DNA of 64,000 nt from Duganella fentianensis. Its GTDB lineage: Bacteria; Pseudomonadota; Gammaproteobacteria; Burkholderiales; Burkholderiaceae_D. Positions 54,165 to 63,751 of this stretch are shown here, piece by piece. The stretch spans positions 186,001-250,000 of the forward strand of contig NZ_WWCL01000001.1 of NCBI RefSeq assembly GCF_009857835.1, in the 5' to 3' direction. Made by a program: the position numbers and the translations under genes. The notes under the pieces are model-generated. The model was given only the letters and a program-made list of their open reading frames with translations, was not told the origin of the DNA and did no database searches. The first letter of the stretch is position 1. Every line of letters begins with the position of its first letter.

Positions 54165-56219
54165 TTATTGTTCCGGCGCCCGGATGTAGTCGATCAGCGC
54201 CAGGGTGGCGGCGGCAGGCCGGGGGGTGCACAGGCTGACCACGATCATGCTCAGTATGCCGGCCGGAACACCGAAGATGCCGGCCGAGATAGGTGCAATG
54301 TGGAACCACTGGGCGGCGCTGCTGCCACCCAGAACAGGATTGGTGTGCAGCATGTAGTAGGCGCACACGCCGAAGCCCGTCAGCATGCCGGCCACGGCGC
54401 CTTGCGTGGTGCAGCGTTTCCAGAACACGCCCAGTACCAGCGCCGGGAACAGGGTGGAAGCGGCCAGCGAGAAGGCGGCACCCACCAGCGACAGGATGTC
54501 GCCCGGTTTCTGCGAAGCCGTGTAGGCCGCCACGAACGCCACGCCCAGCAGCAGCAGCTTGGAAATGGTCACGCGCTTCTGGGTCGAGGCGCTGCGGTCT
54601 ACCGTTTTGTAGTACACGTCGTGCGACAGGGCGTTGGAGATGGCCAGCAGCAGGCCGTCGGCCGTGGACAGGGCAGCAGCCAGACCGCCGGCTGCTACCA
54701 GCCCGGAAATCACATAGGGCAGGCCGGCGATTTCCGGCGTAGCCAGTACCAGCACGTCGGCATCGATGGTGATTTCGGCCAGCTGGACGATGCCGTCGTG
54801 GTTGATATCGCTGATGCTGAACAGGGGATTGAGCTTGTCCACATTGGCCCAGTAGGACACCCAGTTGGGCAGGTGGTGGTAATCGATGCCCACCAGCGCG
54901 CTGTAGATATCGTATTTGACCAGTACCGCCAGCGCGGGGATGGTCAGGTAGATCAGCAGGATGAAGAACAGGGTCCAGAATACCGAGGTGCGCGCTTCGT
55001 GCACGTTCGGCGTGGTGTAGGAGCGCATCAGGATGTGCGGCAGGGCGGCCGTGCCCAGCATCAGGCAGAACACCAGCGCCAGGAAGTTGTTGCGCTTGAT
55101 GTCGGAGCTGGCCGGATCGCCCGGATAGGGCGTGGCATGCGGGGTAATCGGCTCGGAGCGCGCCAGTGCCTGGGTGCGTGCTTCGCTCCAGACACGCTCG
55201 GCCTCTTCGGCCGATTTCGGATAGGCGATCAGGGCCCGCTCGGCGCTGCGGATTTCCAGCAGCGAGGCGTTGCGGTGTTTGACCTTGTCCAGCTTGTGCT
55301 GGACTTCCAGGCGTCCCGCTTCCCATGAGGCTGGCAGACCGCGCAGGCGCTGCTCGTAGTCGTCGGCGCGCTGGCGGAAGATGGCGCGCACTTCCGCTTC
55401 GCGCGGGTCGGCCTGCAGCACGGCTTCGCGTGCGCTCAGTTTGGGCAGCAGCTTGCCGTAAGCCAGTTGCGGGATGGGATTGTCGCTATGCTTGGCCGAC
55501 AGCCAGACGGCCGGAATCAGGAAGGCCACCACGATGATGATGTACTGCGCCACCTGGGTCCAGGTAATGCCGCGCATGCCACCGAGGAAGGAGCACACCA
55601 GAATACTGGCCAGACCGAGGAAGATCCCGACCGAGAAATCCACTCCTGTGAAGCGCGAGGCGATCAGGCCCACGGCATAGATCTGCGCGACCACATAGGT
55701 GAAGGAAACGATGATGGTAGCTGCCACGGCCAGCAGCCGTACGACATTGCCACCACCTTCAGGGTTGGCGGCGCCGCCATAGCGTTCGGCCAGAAAATCG
55801 GGAATGGTGTACTGGCTGAACTTGCGCAGATAGGGCGCGATCAGCAGCGCCACCAGACAGTAGCCGCCGGTCCAGCCCATGATGTAGGCCAGCCCGTCGA
55901 AGCCGCGCAGATACAGGCCGCCGGCCAGACTGATAAAGCTGGCCGCCGAGATCCAGTCGGCCGCCGTGGCCATGCCGTTGAAGACGGCAGGCACGCGCCG
56001 CCCGGCCACGTAGTATTCCAGCACGTTGGAGGTGCGGCTGATCACGCCGATGGTGGCGTACAGCACGATGGTGGAAAACATGAACAGATAGCCTATCCAG
56101 ATGCGCGACATGCCTTCCTGTTCCAGCACGGCCAGCGAGACCAGAAAACCGGCAAAGCCGGCCGTGAACATCAGATAGTAGCTGCGCAGGCGCTGGCGGA
56201 ATGTGCGGGCGGCCTTCAT
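54165..56219 (-). CDS. Large sodium:solute symporter (VC_2705/ActP-like) with soluble insertion
   Basis: SSS-family secondary transporter, 684 residues, about 12-13 helices. Family sequence is clear (EYYVAGRRVPAVFNGMATAADWISAASFISLAGG, trimmed here to its parts AGRRVPAVFNGMA and AADWISAASFISLA). It pairs with the DUF4212 small subunit (56216-56557) by a four-base overlap, an arrangement typical of this subfamily. Residues about 242-375 form a hydrophilic, charged, probably coiled-coil insertion between two helices, which makes the protein longer than ActP. Substrate is probably a small carboxylate such as acetate or pyruvate; this is inferred from family. Confidence 0.88.
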   Translation of the reverse strand: MKAARTFRQRLRSYYLMFTAGFAGFLVSLAVLEQEGMSRIWIGYLFMFSTIVLYATIGVISRTSNVLEYYVAGRRVPAVFNGMATAADWISAASFISLAGGLYLRGFDGLAYIMGWTGGYCLVALLIAPYLRKFSQYTIPDFLAERYGGAANPEGGGNVVRLLAVAATIIVSFTYVVAQIYAVGLIASRFTGVDFSVGIFLGLASILVCSFLGGMRGITWTQVAQYIIIVVAFLIPAVWLSAKHSDNPIPQLAYGKLLPKLSAREAVLQADPREAEVRAIFRQRADDYEQRLRGLPASWEAGRLEVQHKLDKVKHRNASLLEIRSAERALIAYPKSAEEAERVWSEARTQALARSEPITPHATPYPGDPASSDIKRNNFLALVFCLMLGTAALPHILMRSYTTPNVHEARTSVFWTLFFILLIYLTIPALAVLVKYDIYSALVGIDYHHLPNWVSYWANVDKLNPLFSISDINHDGIVQLAEITIDADVLVLATPEIAGLPYVISGLVAAGGLAAALSTADGLLLAISNALSHDVYYKTVDRSASTQKRVTISKLLLLGVAFVAAYTASQKPGDILSLVGAAFSLAASTLFPALVLGVFWKRCTTQGAVAGMLTGFGVCAYYMLHTNPVLGGSSAAQWFHIAPISAGIFGVPAGILSMIVVSLCTPRPAAATLALIDYIRAPEQ

Positions 56220-56557
56220 GGGCGTGGCTCCGGCGTGCTGCCGGGCGTAGCGGCAGGGCTGGCAGGATAGGCCGTAGCGCTAGCAGCAGAGGCGGCAGAG
56301 CGGGGCGCGCGGGCCGCCTTGTCGAGACGCCGCATGCGCCAGGCGTAATAGGCCAGTATGCCCAGATACACCAGCGACGAGCCTTGCGCGGCCAGATAGA
56401 ACGACAGTGGCCAGCCGAACAGATTGAGGGTGGCCAGTTCGCGTGCGAAGAAGGCGGCACCGAAGCCCGTCACCATCCACAGCAGCAGTAGCTGCATGGA
56501 CAGGCGGCGCGTGCGCTGCCAGTGCTCGGCACGGGTGATGGGCGTGGGCTTATCCAT
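56216..56557 (-). CDS. DUF4212 small subunit of sodium:solute symporter
   Basis: Small inner membrane protein, 113 residues, with two transmembrane helices (about 22-40 and 52-72). Sequence such as FFARELATLNLFGWPLSFY is characteristic of DUF4212 proteins, which accompany VC_2705-type symporters. A Pro/Ala-rich tail follows (about 80-113). It overlaps the symporter gene by four bases and the kinase gene by eight. Confidence 0.9.
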   Translation of the reverse strand: MDKPTPITRAEHWQRTRRLSMQLLLLWMVTGFGAAFFARELATLNLFGWPLSFYLAAQGSSLVYLGILAYYAWRMRRLDKAARAPRSAASAASATAYPASPAATPGSTPEPRP

Positions 56558-58076
56558 AATACGGTGCTTCGCTTTCTTCTATGGGCGGCTCGGGCGGCAG
56601 CGGGAAGGCCAGCCGGAACAGGGCGCCCGGCAGCTTGGGCTGGGTGGCGCGGGGATTGTTATAGATTTCCACTTCGACGCCGTGCTGGTGGGCGATCTCG
56701 CGCACGATGGCCAGCCCCAGACCGCTGCCTTCAGCCTTGTTACCGAGGATGCGGTAGAAGCGCTCGAACACGCGCTGGCGCTCGGCCGGTGCGATGCCGG
56801 GTCCGGTGTCTTCCACTTCGAGGATGGCGTGCTGCTCGTCGCTGCGCACCCGTACGGTAACGCTGGCGCCAGCCGGGATATAGCGCAGCGCATTGTCGAT
56901 CAGATTCGACAGCATTTCGCGCAGCATGGTGGGGTTGCCTTCGATTTCCAGCGGCTCGTCCGGGCCTTCGTAGCCGAGGTCTATGCGCGCCGCAAACGAG
57001 GCCGAAACCCAGTCCTGCACGGTGCTGCGCGCCAGATCGGACAGGCTGAGTAACTGCATGCTGGTGCCGGCCTGCGGCTGGTTTTCGGCGCGCGCCAGTG
57101 CCAGCAGCTGGTTGACCAGGCGGGTGGCCGCTTCCGAACTTTTGGCCAGCTGTTCCAGCGAACGGTGGATTTCCGCGCTATCGGTCTGGCGCAGCGCCAG
57201 CTCGGACTGCATGCGCATGCCGGCCAGCGGGGTTTTCATCTGGTGCGCCGCATCGGCGATGAAGCGCTTCTGCATTTCGATGGAAGAGGAGAGCCGCGCC
57301 AGCATGTCGTTGAGCGAATTGACCAGCGGCGAAATCTCTTCCGGCACCTGATTCGGCGCGATCGGACTGAGGTCGTCGGAGCCGCGTGCGCGTATGCGCT
57401 CCTGCAGCTGGGCCAGCGGTGACAGGCCGCGGGCCAGCGCAAACCACACCAGTGCCAGCACGATGGGCAGGATGATGAACTGGGGCAGTATCACGCCCTT
57501 GATGATTTCATTGGCCAGCTGGGCGCGTTTTTCCAGCGTCTCGGCCACCTGCACGAGGGCTAGTGGTGCTTCGGCGCCGGGCTTGTGTTCCAGCCGCACG
57601 TAGGCGTAGGCGATGCGCACCGGCGTACCGTGCATGCTGTCGTTGCGGAAGTGGACGTTGGCGCTGGTGGGCAGCTCTTCCTCGTCCAGCACCGGTGGCG
57701 GCAAATCGCGGTCGCCGTCGATATGCTCGCCGTGCGGTCCCTGAATCTGGAAATAGACATTATCGATATCGTCGGCACGCAGGATGTCGCGCGCCGAACC
57801 GGGCAAACCCTTGATCACTTTGCCATCGACGGCACGCACTTGCTGGGCCAGCACGGTGACGCTGTCTTCCAGCGCATGGTCGAAGGGCTGGTTGGCGATG
57901 GATTTGGCCACCAGATAGGTGATGGCGATACTCATGGGCCAGAGCAGCAGCAGGGGCGCCAGCATCCAGTCCAGAATTTCGCCGAACAGCGAATGCTGTA
58001 TGCCTTCATCCGCCTCCGCCGCGGGCGGCTGGTAGTCCAGCGCAGCGTCCTGCTGCACGGCGGAGTTCTTTGTCAC
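56550..58076 (-). CDS. Sensor histidine kinase (TctE-like)
   Basis: Membrane histidine kinase, 508 residues. First helix about 33-55, an extracytoplasmic two-component kinase N-terminal domain (about 60-190), second helix about 197-220, and then a HAMP-like segment. The phospho-accepting His is in RFIADAAHQMKTPLAGM; ATPase boxes are LIDNALRYIP (N), DTGPGIAPAE (G1) and GSGLGLAIV (G2). It overlaps the response regulator gene by four bases and the DUF4212 gene by eight, so it probably senses the transported substrate and controls the symporter. TctE relatives respond to carboxylates. Confidence 0.9.
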   Translation of the reverse strand: MTKNSAVQQDAALDYQPPAAEADEGIQHSLFGEILDWMLAPLLLLWPMSIAITYLVAKSIANQPFDHALEDSVTVLAQQVRAVDGKVIKGLPGSARDILRADDIDNVYFQIQGPHGEHIDGDRDLPPPVLDEEELPTSANVHFRNDSMHGTPVRIAYAYVRLEHKPGAEAPLALVQVAETLEKRAQLANEIIKGVILPQFIILPIVLALVWFALARGLSPLAQLQERIRARGSDDLSPIAPNQVPEEISPLVNSLNDMLARLSSSIEMQKRFIADAAHQMKTPLAGMRMQSELALRQTDSAEIHRSLEQLAKSSEAATRLVNQLLALARAENQPQAGTSMQLLSLSDLARSTVQDWVSASFAARIDLGYEGPDEPLEIEGNPTMLREMLSNLIDNALRYIPAGASVTVRVRSDEQHAILEVEDTGPGIAPAERQRVFERFYRILGNKAEGSGLGLAIVREIAHQHGVEVEIYNNPRATQPKLPGALFRLAFPLPPEPPIEESEAPYYG

Positions 58077-58753
58077 TTGGCCGGTTCCGCGAATTTCTCG
58101 AGGCAGTAGCCGAGACCGCGCACGGTGGCGATGCGGATGCCGCCCGTTTCGATTTTCTTGCGCAGCCGGTGCACATACACTTCGATGGCGTTATTGCTGA
58201 CTTCCTCGCCCCATTCGCACAGGTGGTCGACCAGCTGTTCCTTGGAGACGAGGCGGCCGCTGCGCGCCAGCAGGATTTCCAGCAGCCCCAGTTCGCGCGC
58301 CGACAGGTCCAGCATCTGCTCGTTGATGTAGGCGCTGCGGCCCACCTGATCGTAGCTGAGCGGGCCATGCTTGACGATGGTGCCGCCACCGCCGGCGCCA
58401 CGCCGCGTCAGCGCCCGCACCCGGGCTTCCAGTTCGGACAGGGCAAACGGCTTGGCCATGTAGTCGTCGGCGCCCAGATCAAGGCCGTTGACGCGCTGTT
58501 CGATCGAATCGGCCGCCGTCAGGATCAGCACGGGCAGGCGCGATTCGCGCGCACGCAGGCGGCGCAGCACTTCCAGACCGGATAGTTTGGGCAGGCCCAG
58601 ATCCAGTATCAGCAGATCGAATTCCTGGGTGGCGAGGGCGGTGTCGGCTTCCTGGCCATTGCCTACGCAATCGATGGCATAGCCCGACTGGCGCAGTGAG
58701 CGGGTCAGGCCGTCGGCCAGAACGCTGTCGTCCTCGGCAAGTAAAATACGCAT
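58073..58753 (-). CDS. OmpR-family response regulator (TctD-like)
   Basis: DNA-binding regulator, 226 residues. The receiver domain has the acidic pair in LLAEDDS, phospho-acceptor Asp in LLILDLGLPKLSG and Lys in YMAKPF. The winged helix C-terminal half has ELGLLEILL and VYVHRLRKKIE. The ATG at 58753 gives MRILLAEDDS; the frame is open 16 codons further upstream without a better start. First gene of the four-gene symporter operon, divergent from recA. Confidence 0.92.
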   Translation of the reverse strand: MRILLAEDDSVLADGLTRSLRQSGYAIDCVGNGQEADTALATQEFDLLILDLGLPKLSGLEVLRRLRARESRLPVLILTAADSIEQRVNGLDLGADDYMAKPFALSELEARVRALTRRGAGGGGTIVKHGPLSYDQVGRSAYINEQMLDLSARELGLLEILLARSGRLVSKEQLVDHLCEWGEEVSNNAIEVYVHRLRKKIETGGIRIATVRGLGYCLEKFAEPAK

Positions 58754-58846
58754 AAAACACTCCGGCTGTACGAGCCCGTATTGTGTTGCATTTCGCGGCA
58801 AGTAGCGAGTTTTTGTGATTACTCAAAAATTGTTTAAAAATCCTGC

Positions 58847-58875
58847 TTGCATTAAGCACTGTTTTTTTATACAGT
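58847..58875 (+). promoter_or_regulatory. recA promoter with overlapping LexA (SOS) box
   Basis: The 16-bp CTGT-TTTTTTAT-ACAG at 58859-58874 is a full match to the LexA consensus CTGT-N8-ACAG. A promoter TTGCAT (58847-58852), 17-bp spacer, TACAGT (58870-58875) overlaps it. Bound LexA would cover the -10 and block transcription until DNA damage. Confidence 0.88.
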
Positions 58876-58915
58876 ACCGACTGTACCAACTACCCACCCC
58901 CGCTGAGAGAACATT

Positions 58916-60010
58916 ATGGACGACAAAAAAGCTGTAGTACCTGCCTCTGAGAAGGCGAAGGCGCTGGCCGCCGCGCTGGCTCAGATCGAAAAGCAATTCG
59001 GCAAGGGCTCCGTCATGCGTATGGACTCCAGCATGCCGATCGAAGAAGTGCAGGTTGTCTCCACCGGTTCGCTGGGGCTGGACATTGCGCTGGGTGTGGG
59101 CGGTTTGCCACGCGGCCGTGTGGTGGAGATCTACGGTCCTGAATCCTCGGGTAAAACCACGCTGACCCTGCAAACCATTGCAGAAATGCAGAAACTGGGC
59201 GGTACCTGCGCGTTTATCGATGCGGAACACGCGCTGGACGTGGTGTACGCCCAGAAACTCGGTGTGAACCTCAGCGAACTGCTGATTTCGCAGCCGGATA
59301 CGGGCGAACAGGCACTGGAAATCTGCGATGCGCTGGTACGTTCCGGCTCCGTCGACATGGTGGTGGTGGACTCCGTGGCCGCACTGACGCCACGCGCCGA
59401 GATCGAAGGCGATATGGGCGATGCCCTGCCGGGTCTGCAGGCCCGTTTGATGTCGCAGGCACTGCGCAAGCTGACCGGTTCGATCAACCGCACCAACACG
59501 CTGGTGATCTTCATCAACCAGATCCGTATGAAGATCGGTGTGATGTTCGGCAGCCCTGAAACTACCACGGGCGGTAATGCGCTGAAGTTCTACGCGTCCG
59601 TGCGTCTGGATATCCGCCGTACCGGCTCGATCAAATCGGGCGACGAAGTGATTGGTAACGAAACCAAGGTTAAAGTGGTCAAGAACAAGATTGCGCCACC
59701 GTTCAAGGAAGCTCACTTCGACATTCTGTACGGCGCCGGTACTTCGCGCGAAGGCGAAATTCTTGATCTGGGTGTGGAAGCCAAGATCGTCGAGAAATCG
59801 GGTTCCTGGTATAGCTACAACGGCGAGCGCGTCGGGCAGGGCAAGGACAATGCCCGTATCTTCCTGCAGGAACGTCCGGAACTGGCATGGGAAATCGAGA
59901 ACAAGGTGCGCGAATCGCTGGGCGTGCGGGTACTGCCACCACTGGCCAGCGACAAGGGCGACACCGTGGTCAAGCTGAAATCCGTCGATAAAGGCGCTGA
60001 CGCTGCCTAA
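58916..60010 (+). CDS. recA: Recombinase RecA
   Basis: Forms filaments on single-stranded DNA, drives strand exchange and triggers LexA self-cleavage. The 364 residues show Walker [11 protein letters not shown], the Walker B region [10 protein letters not shown], the L1 region ([17 protein letters not shown]), and L2 ([17 protein letters not shown]). The SOS box lies 42 bp upstream of the ATG. recX follows after 29 bp. Confidence 0.98.
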   Translation: MDDKKAVVPASEKAKALAAALAQIEKQFGKGSVMRMDSSMPIEEVQVVSTGSLGLDIALGVGGLPRGRVVEIYGPESSGKTTLTLQTIAEMQKLGGTCAFIDAEHALDVVYAQKLGVNLSELLISQPDTGEQALEICDALVRSGSVDMVVVDSVAALTPRAEIEGDMGDALPGLQARLMSQALRKLTGSINRTNTLVIFINQIRMKIGVMFGSPETTTGGNALKFYASVRLDIRRTGSIKSGDEVIGNETKVKVVKNKIAPPFKEAHFDILYGAGTSREGEILDLGVEAKIVEKSGSWYSYNGERVGQGKDNARIFLQERPELAWEIENKVRESLGVRVLPPLASDKGDTVVKLKSVDKGADAA

Positions 60011-60039
60011 TCCGTCGCGTCTACGGTAGCGAGCCCGTC

Positions 60040-60495
60040 ATGGCAACGGTCGAACTCAGTCTCAAAGCCCGCGCGCTGCGGCTGCTGTCGCAGCGCGAGC
60101 ACAGCCGGCTGGAGCTGGGGCGCAAGCTGGCCCGCTATGCACAGGAAGGCGACGATGTGGAAGCCCTGCTCGACTTGCTCGAGCAGAACCGCTGGCTGTC
60201 GCAGGAGCGCTTTTCCGAAGCGCTGATCCACCGCCGTTCGGCCCGTTACGGCAATGGGCGGATTGTTGCAGAATTGCAAAGCCACGGCATCCGTGGCGAA
60301 GAACTGGACCGGCTCAAGCAGGGGCTGGCCAGCGATGAAACGGCGCGCTGCGTGGAAGTATGGCAGCGCAAGTTCGGTAGCGTGGCCGAAGATGCCCAGC
60401 AGCGCAACAAACAGATGCGCTTTCTGCTGCAGCGGGGCTTTTCCCAGCGGGCCGTGCAGACGGCACTCAAGGGCAGCGAACAGTTCGACGAGTAA
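60040..60495 (+). CDS. recX: Regulatory protein RecX
   Basis: Inhibitor and modulator of RecA filaments, 151 residues, almost all helical. RecX repeats are visible: [56 protein letters not shown] and the C-terminal [19 protein letters not shown]. Its place directly after recA indicates joint SOS-controlled transcription. Confidence 0.93.
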   Translation: MATVELSLKARALRLLSQREHSRLELGRKLARYAQEGDDVEALLDLLEQNRWLSQERFSEALIHRRSARYGNGRIVAELQSHGIRGEELDRLKQGLASDETARCVEVWQRKFGSVAEDAQQRNKQMRFLLQRGFSQRAVQTALKGSEQFDE

Positions 60496-60749
60496 AGCTT
60501 TGCCGCATTGCGTCATGCAATGTTTCTATGGCAGAAATACATTTTGTGAATCTCTTGTCAAAATAGCCTCAGATAGCAGATTTTGCGCGGAAAAACTTAT
60601 GTTTGCGCGCAACAAACCGCCTCTATGTGCTACACTTTTAGGGTTTTTGCAGCGCCGCAGGTGCGGTAAGTGTCCGTAGAAGCTGCGGATACGTGCTTAA
60701 CAGCACATGGCTGCTTACTAAATTTCTGTCGCGAAAGCGGCATCGGTCT
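60496..60749. other. Intergenic region recX-DUF2889
   Basis: This 254-bp gap holds a weak hairpin CATTGC-[GTCAT]-GCAATG (60506-60522) that may end the recAX transcript, and an AT-rich stretch with TACACTTTTA near 60633, a possible -10 for the next gene. No ORF or RNA gene was recognised. Confidence 0.5.
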
Positions 60750-61334
60750 ATGTCCCTGTCAACCCCAGTTAACCGACGTGCGCTACGGCACACGCGCGCA
60801 ATTGTCGTCCAAGCGTATGCACGCGAGGATGGTCTATGGGATCTTGACGCGCACATCTCCGATATCAAACAAATCGACACCGTGCTGGCCTCGGGCCCAC
60901 GCGCTGCCGGTACTCCCCTGCATGACCTCCATTTACGCCTGACCGTAGACCGCCAGCTCAACATCGTCGATGCCGAAGCCGCGTCCGATGCTGTGCCATA
61001 TCCCGGTCATTGCGATACCATCGCGCCCGCCTACAAGGAACAACTGGTGGGGCTGAATCTGATGCAGGGCTTCCGGCACGAACTGAAACAGCGTCTGGCC
61101 GGCGTCTCCGGCTGCACTCACCTGACGGAACTGGCGCAGATACTGCCGACCGCGGCCGTGCAGGCCTTTGCCAACGACGTCTGGGCGACCAATGATGCGG
61201 CCACGGAAGACCATGGCACGCCTCGTCAGCAACCGTTTCAACTAGATAAATGCCACGCGCTGCGCACCGACGGTGCGGCGGTGGCGCAGTTTTACCCGCG
61301 CTGGGTGGCCAAAGCAGCACCGAGCAGCGCGTAG
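60750..61334 (+). CDS. DUF2889 domain-containing protein
   Basis: A 194-residue protein of unknown function. The start RRALRHTRAIVVQAYAREDG and LWDLDAHISDIKQ is typical of DUF2889 proteins. It has no signal peptide or membrane segment. The ATG at 60750 (MSLSTPVNRRAL) is chosen; an upstream frame reaches 60693. It lies between recX and sucC, and a connection to either is not evident. Confidence 0.83.
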   Translation: MSLSTPVNRRALRHTRAIVVQAYAREDGLWDLDAHISDIKQIDTVLASGPRAAGTPLHDLHLRLTVDRQLNIVDAEAASDAVPYPGHCDTIAPAYKEQLVGLNLMQGFRHELKQRLAGVSGCTHLTELAQILPTAAVQAFANDVWATNDAATEDHGTPRQQPFQLDKCHALRTDGAAVAQFYPRWVAKAAPSSA

Positions 61335-61422
61335 CAATCTCTGCTTATAGAAATACCTTATTTCGCAGTATTTTCGTAATATCAACCGATTTTTACACAT
61401 CAGCATCAGAAGGGAAGCCAGC

Positions 61423-62592
61423 ATGAAAATCCATGAGTATCAAGGCAAAGAAATCCTCCGAAAATTCGGAGTGACGGTTCCACGTGGTATCCCGTGCATG
61501 ACCGTTGAAGAAGCAGTCAAAGCTGCTGAAACCTTGGGCGGCCCAGTCTGGGTTGTGAAGGCACAGATCCACGCCGGTGGCCGTGGTAAAGGCGGCGGCG
61601 TTAAAGTTGCCAAGTCGCTGGAACAGGTTAAAGAATACGCTGACCAGATCATGGGCATGCAGCTGGTAACTCACCAGACCGGCCCGGAGGGCCAGAAAGT
61701 ACGTCGTCTGCTGATCGAAGAAGGCGCCGACATCAAGAAAGAACTGTACGTTTCGATGGTAACCGACCGCGTTTCGCAACGCGTAGTGCTGATGGCTTCG
61801 TCCGAAGGCGGTATGGACATCGAAGAAGTGGCCGAGAGCCACCCAGAACTGATCCACTCGATCGCTATCGACCCATCGGTAGGGCTGACCGACGCAGAAG
61901 CTGCCAGCATCGCCGCTAAAATCGGCGTGCCAGAAGGCTCGATCGCTGATGCCGTGACCAACCTGCAAGGCCTGTACAAAGCCTACTGGGAAACCGACGC
62001 ATCGCTGGCCGAAATCAATCCGCTGATCCTGACCGGTTCGGGCAAAGTCATCGCGCTGGACGCCAAGTTCAACTTCGACGCCAACTCGCTGTTCCGTCAG
62101 CCAGAAATCCTGGCTTACCGCGATCTGGACGAAGAAGATCCAGCGGAAGTAGAAGCTTCGAAATTCGATCTGGCTTACATCTCGCTCGACGGTAACATCG
62201 GCTGCCTGGTGAACGGCGCCGGTCTGGCCATGGCAACCATGGACACCATCAAGCTGTTCGGCGGCGAACCAGCCAACTTCCTGGACGTAGGCGGTGGCGC
62301 TACGGCTGAGAAAGTAACCGAAGCCTTCAAGATCATGCTGAAAAACCCAGGCCTGAAAGCTATTCTGGTGAATATCTTCGGCGGCATTATGCGTTGCGAC
62401 GTGATCGCCGAAGGCGTGATCACCGCTTCCAAAGCAGTTTCGCTGCAAGTACCGCTGGTGGTGCGCATGAAGGGCACCAACGAAGATCTGGGCAAGAAGA
62501 TGCTGGCCGATTCCGGTCTGCCTATCATCGCAGCCGACACCATGGAAGATGCAGCTAAGAGCGTTGTCGCCGCCGCTGCCGGTCAAGCTTAA
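61423..62592 (+). CDS. sucC: Succinyl-CoA synthetase beta subunit
   Basis: ADP-forming succinate-CoA ligase beta chain of the citric acid cycle, 389 residues. An ATP-grasp domain starts [17 protein letters not shown], with [29 protein letters not shown] and [14 protein letters not shown]; the C-terminal ligase domain has [10 protein letters not shown] and [16 protein letters not shown]. Proline is mostly CCA here, unlike most of the window, which suggests selection for high expression. sucD follows after 13 bp. Confidence 0.97.
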   Translation: MKIHEYQGKEILRKFGVTVPRGIPCMTVEEAVKAAETLGGPVWVVKAQIHAGGRGKGGGVKVAKSLEQVKEYADQIMGMQLVTHQTGPEGQKVRRLLIEEGADIKKELYVSMVTDRVSQRVVLMASSEGGMDIEEVAESHPELIHSIAIDPSVGLTDAEAASIAAKIGVPEGSIADAVTNLQGLYKAYWETDASLAEINPLILTGSGKVIALDAKFNFDANSLFRQPEILAYRDLDEEDPAEVEASKFDLAYISLDGNIGCLVNGAGLAMATMDTIKLFGGEPANFLDVGGGATAEKVTEAFKIMLKNPGLKAILVNIFGGIMRCDVIAEGVITASKAVSLQVPLVVRMKGTNEDLGKKMLADSGLPIIAADTMEDAAKSVVAAAAGQA

Positions 62593-62605
62593 TTAAGGAA
62601 TCAAC

Positions 62606-63487
62606 ATGTCCATTCTGATCAATAAAGACACCAAAGTTGTTACCCAAGGGATCACCGGTAAAACCGGCCAATTCCACACCCGCGGCTGCCGCGACTACGC
62701 GAACGGCAAAAACTGCTTCGTCGCAGGCGTGAACCCTAAGAAAGCCGGCGAAGACTTCGAAGGCATTCCAATTTTTGCTAACGTCACCGAAGCGAAAAAA
62801 GAAACCGGCGCCAACGTGTCGGTCATCTACGTACCACCAGCAGGCGCCGCTGCCGCTATCTGGGAAGCCGTAGAAGCTGAAATGGATCTGGCCATCTGCA
62901 TTACCGAAGGCATTCCAGTCCGTGACATGATGGCTCTGAAAGACCGCATGGTCAAAGCCGGTTCGAAAACCCTGCTGCTGGGCCCTAACTGCCCAGGTCT
63001 GATCACTCCAGACGAAATCAAGATCGGCATTATGCCTGGCCATATCCACAAGAAAGGTCGTATCGGCGTGGTTTCGCGCTCGGGTACCCTGACTTATGAA
63101 GCAGTGGGTCAGCTGACCGCACTGGGTCTGGGCCAGTCGTCGGCAGTTGGTATCGGCGGTGACCCGATCAACGGCCTGAAGCACATCGACGTGATGAAGA
63201 TGTTCAACGACGATCCAGATACCGACGCCGTGATCATGATTGGTGAAATCGGTGGTCCAGACGAAGCCAATGCGGCTCACTGGATCAAAGACAACATGAA
63301 AAAACCAGTGGTCGGCTTCATCGCTGGCGTTACCGCTCCTCCGGGCAAGCGCATGGGCCACGCCGGCGCGCTGATCTCGGGCGGCGCTGACACCGCACAA
63401 GCTAAACTGGAAATCATGGAAGCTTGCGGCATCAAAGTCACCAAGAACCCATCGGAAATGGCCCGTCTGCTGAAAGCCATGCTGTAA
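62606..63487 (+). CDS. sucD: Succinyl-CoA synthetase alpha subunit
   Basis: Alpha chain that binds CoA and carries the phosphohistidine, 293 residues. Motifs: TQGITGKTGQFHT (CoA binding), ITEGIPVRDM, LLGPNCPGLITPDE, SRSGTLTYEA, and the active-site His in AGVTAPPGKRMGHAGALISGG trimmed to GKRMGHAGALI. AAGGAAT precedes the ATG. A terminator follows. Confidence 0.97.
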   Translation: MSILINKDTKVVTQGITGKTGQFHTRGCRDYANGKNCFVAGVNPKKAGEDFEGIPIFANVTEAKKETGANVSVIYVPPAGAAAAIWEAVEAEMDLAICITEGIPVRDMMALKDRMVKAGSKTLLLGPNCPGLITPDEIKIGIMPGHIHKKGRIGVVSRSGTLTYEAVGQLTALGLGQSSAVGIGGDPINGLKHIDVMKMFNDDPDTDAVIMIGEIGGPDEANAAHWIKDNMKKPVVGFIAGVTAPPGKRMGHAGALISGGADTAQAKLEIMEACGIKVTKNPSEMARLLKAML

Positions 63488-63513
63488 TCACAGCTTTCCG
63501 TTAATGGAATGAA

Positions 63514-63545
63514 GGGGAGGGAGCGTAAGTTCCTTCCCTTTTTTT
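63514..63545 (+). terminator. Terminator after sucCD
   Basis: GGGGAGGGA (63514-63522) pairs with TTCCTTCCC (63530-63538) with two G-U pairs, then seven T. It ends the sucCD transcript. Confidence 0.85.
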
Positions 63546-63554
63546 ATTTCCGAA

Positions 63555-63651
63555 TGACAAAATTTGTCAGTGCCAAAAAATGGCGCTCACTTTTTATGCT
63601 GGACTGACAAAAATGGGCAGTCGCGGAGCGAAAAAGTGACAGAATTCGTCA
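63555..63651 (+). promoter_or_regulatory. Three TGACA-type palindromes upstream of the pilin promoter
   Basis: TGACAAAATTTGTCA (63555-63569) is a near-perfect 15-bp palindrome; TGACAGAATTCGTCA (63637-63651) is a second, and TGACAAAAATGGGCA (63605-63619) a degenerate third. They lie about 65-150 bp before the predicted sigma-54 start, so they are candidate enhancer sites for a PilR-type activator. Confidence 0.55.
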
Positions 63652-63682
63652 GAATATGGCCAAAATACATGGCAAAACAGGC

Positions 63683-63698
63683 TGGCACGGTGCTTGCT
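63683..63698 (+). promoter_or_regulatory. Sigma-54 promoter of the pilin gene
   Basis: TGGCAC (63683-63688), GGTGC, TTGCT (63694-63698) fits the -24/-12 element with GG and GC 10 bases apart. The predicted start is near 63709. Sigma-54/PilR control of pilA is known in Pseudomonas and other bacteria. Confidence 0.85.
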
Positions 63699-63751
63699 CA
63701 ATGGAAAGTGTAGACAACAAATTTTGTTCAACACACCCCCAGGAGTCAAAA

